The position numbers and the translations under genes are program-made. 64,000 nucleotides of DNA from Quinella sp. 2Q5 (GTDB lineage: Bacteria; Bacillota; Negativicutes; Selenomonadales; Selenomonadaceae), in contig JADEZQ010000008.1 in the NCBI GenBank assembly GCA_015206785.1, positions 1 through 64,000 of the forward strand. Reading direction: 5' to 3'. Positions 58,705-64,000 of the stretch are shown one piece after another (within the stretch, counting starts at the first letter, position 1; the number at the start of each line of letters is the position of its first letter). The notes beneath the pieces were generated by a model. The model was given only the letters and a program-made list of their open reading frames with translations. It did not search any database and was not told the DNA's origin.

Positions 58705-60053
58705 GCGGAGACCTCCTCAAGTTCATGGCAGTGACGACAAACGCTGTCAACAAATTCGTCTTTCGGACGATATTCCTCGCACCGTTCGCAGAAGCGGTAG
58801 TGCTCGTCCAAACAGGCGGCGCAGACGTGAATGCGTTCGCCGTAGCTGTTGATAACGTCGAAAGTCTCGCGGCAACGTTCCTCGCACTCCTGACAGAATT
58901 CGTGTTCGTCAGAGTCGCAACCGGAACAGTAGAGCCCTTCGGAAGTTTCGTCGCCGCAGGAAATGCACAAACCGTAAGTGCCTATCTCGAACGTTTGGAA
59001 ATCGTGAGCGTGGTCGGCGCGTATGGAAATCTTGGCATTGAAATCGCGATGACTCCAATCGCAATAACCGCCGAAGCCCTCGCCCTTGCGAAAATAGACG
59101 CCGTGTTTGTTGCCGCAATATCTCTCGGTTTGCCAGAGATTGGGAACGCCTTCAAGTTCGGACAGTTCACGCTGAATTAAATCGCGATACAATTTGGACT
59201 CAGCTTGATTGCCGCAAGTTCCGCCGTTGGTATTGTAAAGGCGACTTTGCAAAAGTAGACCGTTGTAAGGTTTATAGGCGAAAATTTGGCGTGAAGTCTT
59301 GCGATTATTAAGCGTTTCAGGATTGTCGGGATCAGCCGCCGTGAAGACGATGAAAGTGTACTTGTCACGGGCATAACCGCTACAGCCGCAGTTATATTGA
59401 AGGTCAGTATAATTGAAGCTGTGGCAACTGGTGAGCATGGTGCCTCGCTCATCGTCTTTCGGGTTCGACATCGTGAGGAAATGGGCAGGATTAATTGACA
59501 CGAACAATTTGAAATCAATTTTGCGTGTGGAAAGTTCGTCAGCAAATTTCGCGAAAAGTTTCTGGAAATCACTGCCGGCAGAATTATCAGTGACGCCGAG
59601 AGAATCGCAAATCGCCTTGAAAATCCTACTGCGCTTTTTGCGCGGTGCGTAGGCATGAGGCGCAAGCTCATTGATAGCGTCGATATAGCTGTCGGGCTGA
59701 TTGTTGGGACGTGAGAAGAACGAAATAGCGCGGTCAATCAAATCGATTTTCCGCCAGTCTGCGTCATGCTTTGCAGGCGTGAGAATGGAGTTGGCGAGAT
59801 TGTGAACGAGAATGTAGTCGGGATTGTGCGTTTTCGTTCCGTTGATGATGATAGCTTGAAGATTTTCGTTCCAACCGCTTGACTGGCGGAAGAGGTCGCG
59901 AAGTTCGCGTTTGCTTTCGATAGTGTCGTCAGCAAGGCGGTCGACGAAAGCGGCGGAAATGTCGTCGCGCACTTCGGTCGAGTAGGTGTGACGGAAATAG
60001 TCGTCGACGGCGTTCCAAATGTTGTTGCGCGTGAGCGTTTGCAGATTGTTCAT
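58701..60053 (-). CDS. Hypothetical phage-type protein with C-terminal zinc-ribbon array
   Basis: 450 aa; C-term CISCGDETSEGLYCSGCDSDEHEFCQECEERC...CAACLDEHYRFCERCEEYRPKDEFVDSVCRHC; 4-nt overlap with downstream peptidase gene. Confidence 0.65.
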   Translation of the reverse strand: MNNLQTLTRNNIWNAVDDYFRHTYSTEVRDDISAAFVDRLADDTIESKRELRDLFRQSSGWNENLQAIIINGTKTHNPDYILVHNLANSILTPAKHDADWRKIDLIDRAISFFSRPNNQPDSYIDAINELAPHAYAPRKKRSRIFKAICDSLGVTDNSAGSDFQKLFAKFADELSTRKIDFKLFVSINPAHFLTMSNPKDDERGTMLTSCHSFNYTDLQYNCGCSGYARDKYTFIVFTAADPDNPETLNNRKTSRQIFAYKPYNGLLLQSRLYNTNGGTCGNQAESKLYRDLIQRELSELEGVPNLWQTERYCGNKHGVYFRKGEGFGGYCDWSHRDFNAKISIRADHAHDFQTFEIGTYGLCISCGDETSEGLYCSGCDSDEHEFCQECEERCRETFDVINSYGERIHVCAACLDEHYRFCERCEEYRPKDEFVDSVCRHCHELEEVSA

Positions 60054-60073
60054 GTTTAATACCTCCGGAAATA

Positions 60074-60102
60074 GAAAAAGCCCCGAACCGAAGTTCGAGG
60101 CT
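60074..60102 (-). terminator. Rho-independent terminator
   Basis: AGCCTCGAACttcgGTTCGGGGCT + TTTTT on reverse strand. Confidence 0.7.
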
Positions 60103-60111
60103 GATTAACGT

Positions 60112-60675
60112 TTAAGCGACGGATTGTTGAGAGCGTTGACAATCGTAGCAAAGGAATCTGCCGAATTTGCCTTTGGAATAATCAGCGACGCGTTGAGTGA
60201 TATTCGCGCCGCAGTCATGGCAGGTCGGATTGTTAGCAGTCTTAGGTTGCATGACTTCATCAGTGTGGCGATCAGCTTCAGGGTCGTCATTGGTGGCAAT
60301 GGCAAGACTATTGAGATAGCAATATTTCAGCCCCATAGTTTGAGCTTTGGCGACGCTTTTATCCCCTGAATCTTGCCCAGAGCCGAGTCCCTTGAGCGTG
60401 AGAGTTTCGCCCGATTCGCTGTCAATAAGCGTGATGACTACTTCAACGGTGGCAAGCTGTTCGACGTTTCCTTTGGCGGTGGTGACTTGTTGCATGCTCA
60501 GCAAGTTCGGGGTGACGACGGAAGCAATTCCGTGCTTTGTGAGCGAGGCATTTACCTTTTCAAGCACGTCAGCTGCCGTGGCGTATTTGTAGCGGTGAAA
60601 CTCGTTAGTCCCATTTTTTGCGACGTGAGAGCAATCGCGCATAACCTCAACAAATTTCTTGGCGATTTTCTGCAT
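60112..60675 (-). CDS. ERF-family single-strand annealing recombinase
   Basis: MQKIAKKFVEVMRDCSHVAKNGTNEFHRYKYATAADVLEKVNASLTKHGIASVV...GSGQDSGDKSVAKAQTMGLKYCYLNSLAIATNDDPEAD; C-term zinc ribbon. Confidence 0.85.
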   Translation of the reverse strand: MQKIAKKFVEVMRDCSHVAKNGTNEFHRYKYATAADVLEKVNASLTKHGIASVVTPNLLSMQQVTTAKGNVEQLATVEVVITLIDSESGETLTLKGLGSGQDSGDKSVAKAQTMGLKYCYLNSLAIATNDDPEADRHTDEVMQPKTANNPTCHDCGANITQRVADYSKGKFGRFLCYDCQRSQQSVA

Positions 60676-60686
60676 AAGCAATCACC

Positions 60687-61265
60687 TCAACGAATTTCAA
60701 TGAATCTGATGTCAATTTTGCTGAAGTCGTCGGGCGGCTTGTCCTCAATGGAAATGAGTTGCCACGCCCAGATACCGACGTTTTCAAAGCCGGTGTTGCC
60801 TTCGTGGAAATCGCCGCCACCACGATCGTTCCCGACAGCAGTGATCAAGGGCAAAGGATGAATGCACCAGCCGTGCTTGTCGATTGAATTTGCTTTGTAC
60901 TCATTCAAATCGATATATTCTTTCGTGTCGTAGTTGACGAGAAATTTATCGTCGAGAGTGAAGTCGGTGGAAGAAACGCCAACAGCCGAAACGCTGTCGC
61001 CCCAAACTTCGCCGTAGTACGGAACATAGAACGCCGAGCAGTTCGGGAAGTCGAAATCGTCAGGCTCGTCGGCATAGTCGCCAACCCAAGCCACGCGGCT
61101 CGGTTCGTTGTACAGAAACTCGGAAAAAGCATTGACGAACGAATTTTTCCACCACGAATGCTCAAGCAATTTGGCGAAGGTGTATTCGCCATCGACTGAA
61201 CGGTCAAAGACTTTACAGTTAAGCCCGAAAGCGTCACCAAGAATCGGGCGAAAATATTGCCCCAT
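60687..61265 (-). CDS. Hypothetical protein
   Basis: MGQYFRPILGDAFGLNCKVFDRSVDGEYTFAKLLEHSWWKNSFVNAF; part of compact minus-strand block. Confidence 0.6.
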   Translation of the reverse strand: MGQYFRPILGDAFGLNCKVFDRSVDGEYTFAKLLEHSWWKNSFVNAFSEFLYNEPSRVAWVGDYADEPDDFDFPNCSAFYVPYYGEVWGDSVSAVGVSSTDFTLDDKFLVNYDTKEYIDLNEYKANSIDKHGWCIHPLPLITAVGNDRGGGDFHEGNTGFENVGIWAWQLISIEDKPPDDFSKIDIRFIEIR

Positions 61266-61270
61266 GAAAA

Positions 61271-61657
61271 TCATCTCCTGTTCTTGAGAAAATTGAGCAA
61301 TTTGGGAAATTGAGATTGAGCGAAATTCCAAAGTAAGTGAACTTCCTCGCGCTCAAGCTCGACAAAACCGCCGTCCTCGTCAGACTTAGCAAAGACAACA
61401 GAGCCGAAGATAATCAAGTCGTCGTCGATGTAAAGATTGGGCGTGGGCTTGTCTTTAAGCAAAGCTTCATCGTCCGACCACACGTCGAAAAACTTGCCGT
61501 TGACTTCAATTTGGGTGCAGGTAACGCAGTCGCAGTTGATGATTTTGTAGAGGTCATTGAGCACGTTGGCGGGCGAAATATATCTGACGTGGGGAGAAAT
61601 TGTTCTGCTTTCGTCATCACATTCAAGTGCAAAAACCCTAAGCAATGAGCCGTTCAT
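61271..61657 (-). CDS. Hypothetical protein, DUF3846-like
   Basis: NVLNDLYKIINCDCVTCTQIEVNGKFFDVWSDDEALLKDKPTPNLYIDDDLIIFGSVVFAK; GGAGG upstream of ATG. Confidence 0.55.
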   Translation of the reverse strand: MNGSLLRVFALECDDESRTISPHVRYISPANVLNDLYKIINCDCVTCTQIEVNGKFFDVWSDDEALLKDKPTPNLYIDDDLIIFGSVVFAKSDEDGGFVELEREEVHLLWNFAQSQFPKLLNFLKNRR

Positions 61658-62534
61658 CGTCGTTCGCCTCCTTTATCAGACTTTGAGCGTGCGGACAATT
61701 CTCACGCGCCGCGCAGTAGCCGAAGCATTTTTTGTCATTCCAACGTTCACGGAAAGAGCAGACAGGCGGCAGAGTGTTGGATTCAATGGCGTCGCGCAGT
61801 GCTTTTGCTTTATGCTGAAAGTAGCGCGTGAGCCAATGGTCGCTGATTTTGTTTATCGGGATTATGTAAACTGATTTAGTGATTCCACGTTCTGCGGCAA
61901 TGCGTAATCCCGAATCGCGGCACAAAGCTTGAATATACATTCGATTGACTTTGAAACCAGCTCGTTCAAGCAACATGCGATAATAGTTCAGCTGAATAGC
62001 CCAATCGAGCAAATCACGCACGCCATCGAAGCGAAGTTCTGACCTGAATTTGGGCAATCCCTTCTTCACGCCTGATTTGTAAACTTCGCCGGTATCGACT
62101 TTGGCTTTGTAAATGCCCAGAGCTTTCATCAGCTTGAAAGAACTCGTGACTTTCAAATCGCCGAGAACGCCGTCATCAGCGTCAAGGATTTTTCCGAACA
62201 AATCGAATTGACCGGACGTAATGTCATCTTTGAGGCGTTCTTCGGAGAGAATGTTGCCTTGAGTGTGTCGCTCGTTGATAGAGTGGACAGCTTGCCCGTG
62301 AAGCGCGTAAAGCACCGACGCAGGGTCGACAGCGTAATCAGTCGTTTTCTTCAAGTAAGTTTCGCGAGTTCCAGCAATCAGTTCGGTGACGGTTGGTTCA
62401 GAAAGCTTACGATCGAGAGAGTTGGCGACGGCTCGGAGCGTTGGCAGGAACATGCACCGTTGCGGGCAGGAGCGCAGACAATCTGTGATCCCAACGCGCT
62501 GACCGTCGGGGCAGATAAATTTAGCAGCGGGCAT
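61638..62534 (-). CDS. PD-(D/E)XK nuclease-like protein (RecB/Cas4-type, cysteine-rich)
   Basis: MPAAKFICPDGQRVGITDCLRSCPQRC; LHGQAVHSINE; FGKILDADDGVLGDLKVTSS; C-terminal CFGYCAARENCPH. Start at 62534 after GGAGG. Confidence 0.7.
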   Translation of the reverse strand: MPAAKFICPDGQRVGITDCLRSCPQRCMFLPTLRAVANSLDRKLSEPTVTELIAGTRETYLKKTTDYAVDPASVLYALHGQAVHSINERHTQGNILSEERLKDDITSGQFDLFGKILDADDGVLGDLKVTSSFKLMKALGIYKAKVDTGEVYKSGVKKGLPKFRSELRFDGVRDLLDWAIQLNYYRMLLERAGFKVNRMYIQALCRDSGLRIAAERGITKSVYIIPINKISDHWLTRYFQHKAKALRDAIESNTLPPVCSFRERWNDKKCFGYCAARENCPHAQSLIKEANDDERLIA

Positions 62535-62550
62535 AATTGAACCTCCAATC

Positions 62551-62582
62551 AAAAAGCCCCGACCACAAAAGCAGTCGGGGCT
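62551..62582 (-). terminator. Rho-independent terminator
   Basis: AGCCCCGACtgcttttgtgGTCGGGGCT + TTTTTGATT on reverse strand. Confidence 0.75.
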
Positions 62583-62589
62583 GATTCGT

Positions 62590-62856
62590 TCATGACGCGG
62601 CGGAAAGTTCTTCGCTGTCGTCCTGTTCAATTTTGACGGTAAAGTTGCCAAAGTATTTTTCGTCGCACAGGTTGGCGAAGTCGATTTGCGTAAGCGCAAG
62701 CTCCAGATACTTCGCCAGAATGCGAACTTGCAACGGATTCAACGTGACGTGAACTGACGTGTTTGCGTCGTCGAGCGCGATGAAAATGACACTCCCGTCA
62801 AGGCGAATTGTTGCGTTAATGTCCGAATAAGCCGCGCAGTTGAAGAATGAGCACAT
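62590..62856 (-). CDS. Small hypothetical protein (88 aa)
   Basis: MCSFFNCAAYSDINATIRLDGSVIFIALDDANTSVHVTLNPLQVRILAKYLELALTQIDF; compact gene block. Confidence 0.55.
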   Translation of the reverse strand: MCSFFNCAAYSDINATIRLDGSVIFIALDDANTSVHVTLNPLQVRILAKYLELALTQIDFANLCDEKYFGNFTVKIEQDDSEELSAAS

Positions 62857-62868
62857 GCGAAAGCCTCC

Positions 62869-63975
62869 TCAAGCTGAAATGGATTCGTATTCGGGCAACG
62901 ACTGATAGGCGACGAGGGTCGGCGGAGGCAACAGGTTTTGCGGGACGGGCAAGGAGAGAATTTCTCCGCCAATGCGTTCCAAGTCTGTTGCTCTTTCGTA
63001 GGATTTGGCAATTTTGCTTGCGGCAGTAACGGCGTTGATTAAGCCATAGCGCGAATTGTCGGCACCCATGAAGAGTTGGCGCAGAATATCGCCGCGTTCG
63101 TTTTCGGTGAGCTGAAATTTGTCGGCAAGAAGTTCGACGGCTTTAACAGGGTCGTGCTTGAGTGGAATTTGACTAGCTTCGCGCAGTTTGTCGACGGTGA
63201 GCATAAATTTTGTTTCATCAACAGCACAACGAACAACGTCTTGCACCTTCATGAAAAACGCCTTGTCGTCCTGTGCAAGCGTTTCATCGCTGTACAATTC
63301 GTAAGCCGAATCGTCAGAGGCATTAACCTGCCGCCCGACGTGATATTTCTTCTGCGCAAGGTCTTTGCAAATCAAGCCGTTCTTGCACACGAGGCGGAAG
63401 ACCAACGGTTCAACGCGCAGACTGCCCAGACCGACTTCGCTGTTAGAGACGACAAAACCGGCTTGCACCACGTCTCCGATTTTGACTTCAGCCTTGAGCC
63501 GACGGTTGACAACCTTCAAGTAGAGATGAGTGGAAGTGACTTCGCAGGATTCGATTGCCGCGCCTTTCATCTCGTTGATGACGGGTAAGACTGCCGCGCA
63601 CAATTCCAGATTATCCAATCGACGATAGCGGTCGGACAGGAACGCCCTGACATTGCCGTCGAGCACACGAATCATGCGGCGTTCGGGCGTTTGATTGAAC
63701 CAGCGATTAACATTTTGGTCGAGCAAGTCGGGTGCAGTCGCTTGCATTTTCTGATAGTAGCGGAAGGGAATGTTGAGCCGCGAAGCAATTTGCTGATGAG
63801 CGTTATCTCCAACTGTAAAGCTGTAGTCGTGTCTGTTGAGTGACATGCGCAGTGTCGAGCCGCAGGAATCCGACTGCATTTCCAGCGAGCGCGTGTCGGC
63901 AAGGAAATCCTGTCGATTTTGTCTTTGGCGTTGCAACTCTCTGCCGAGCTGAGCCAATGTCTTGCCTTGTTTCAA
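62869..63975 (-). CDS. DUF932-like phage/plasmid protein
   Basis: LNIPFRYYQKMQATAPDLLDQNVNRWFN...MIRVLDGNVRAFLSDRYRRLDNLEL; TTG 63975 with GGAGGAG SD. Confidence 0.75.
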   Translation of the reverse strand: MKQGKTLAQLGRELQRQRQNRQDFLADTRSLEMQSDSCGSTLRMSLNRHDYSFTVGDNAHQQIASRLNIPFRYYQKMQATAPDLLDQNVNRWFNQTPERRMIRVLDGNVRAFLSDRYRRLDNLELCAAVLPVINEMKGAAIESCEVTSTHLYLKVVNRRLKAEVKIGDVVQAGFVVSNSEVGLGSLRVEPLVFRLVCKNGLICKDLAQKKYHVGRQVNASDDSAYELYSDETLAQDDKAFFMKVQDVVRCAVDETKFMLTVDKLREASQIPLKHDPVKAVELLADKFQLTENERGDILRQLFMGADNSRYGLINAVTAASKIAKSYERATDLERIGGEILSLPVPQNLLPPPTLVAYQSLPEYESISA

Positions 63976-64000
63976 AGCTATCTCCTCCAATCAAAAAACG

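Larger units (their letters stand above)
54631..64000. mobile_element. Left part of a putative tRNA-Arg-linked integrated element (phage/ICE-like), continues beyond window
   Basis: Immediately downstream of tRNA-Arg 3' end: Xis-like HTH protein, then a long minus-strand block with ERF, RecB-like nuclease and DUF932-like genes; lacks the AAAATTTT octamers frequent in the flanking chromosome. No integrase seen in window. Confidence 0.7.

Noticed and set aside
62535-62699. N-terminal extension of ORF 61638..62699
   Set aside because: Extension runs through a rho-independent terminator and the neighbouring gene; GGAGG plus ATG at 62534 is the likely start.

Overview
The first ~54.6 kb is a GC-rich bacterial chromosome segment. 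Its gene content and diderm-type lipoprotein, sulfatase and HypF repertoire suggest a Negativicutes/Selenomonadales-like anaerobe; this is inference only. It encodes trpA, minCDE, murB, ilvD, carAB, a D-Ala-D-Ala carboxypeptidase, several solute-binding lipoproteins, two glycosyltransferases, an EptA/sulfatase-like protein, a DASS transporter, ilvB and ilvH (separated), FHA and radical SAM proteins, a diguanylate cyclase, cmk, hypF, a SpoIIE-type phosphatase, an Ogg-like glycosylase, rpsA, ispH, speE, an Orn/Lys/Arg decarboxylase, rpe, dciA-recF-dnaN, an exported CbiK, an MCP, nifJ, leuB and two tRNAs (Pro-GGG, Arg-TCT). The last ~9.4 kb, immediately downstream of tRNA-Arg, looks like the left part of an integrated phage/ICE-like element: Xis-like HTH protein, unknown genes, metallopeptidase, zinc-ribbon protein, ERF recombinase, PD-(D/E)XK nuclease and a DUF932-like protein. 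The window start cuts through an IS5-like element. The strongest unusual signals are: (i) a very high density of the palindromic, intrinsically bent octamer AAAATTTT across the chromosomal part, in and between genes, with none seen in the island; (ii) two paralogous solute-binding lipoproteins whose lobes appear in circularly permuted order; (iii) a structured, promoter-preceded 5' leader upstream of the MCP; (iv) a signal-peptide-bearing CbiK; (v) uncharacterised island genes, including a probable frameshift near the start of a 553-aa protein. All counts were made by eye and no database search was run.
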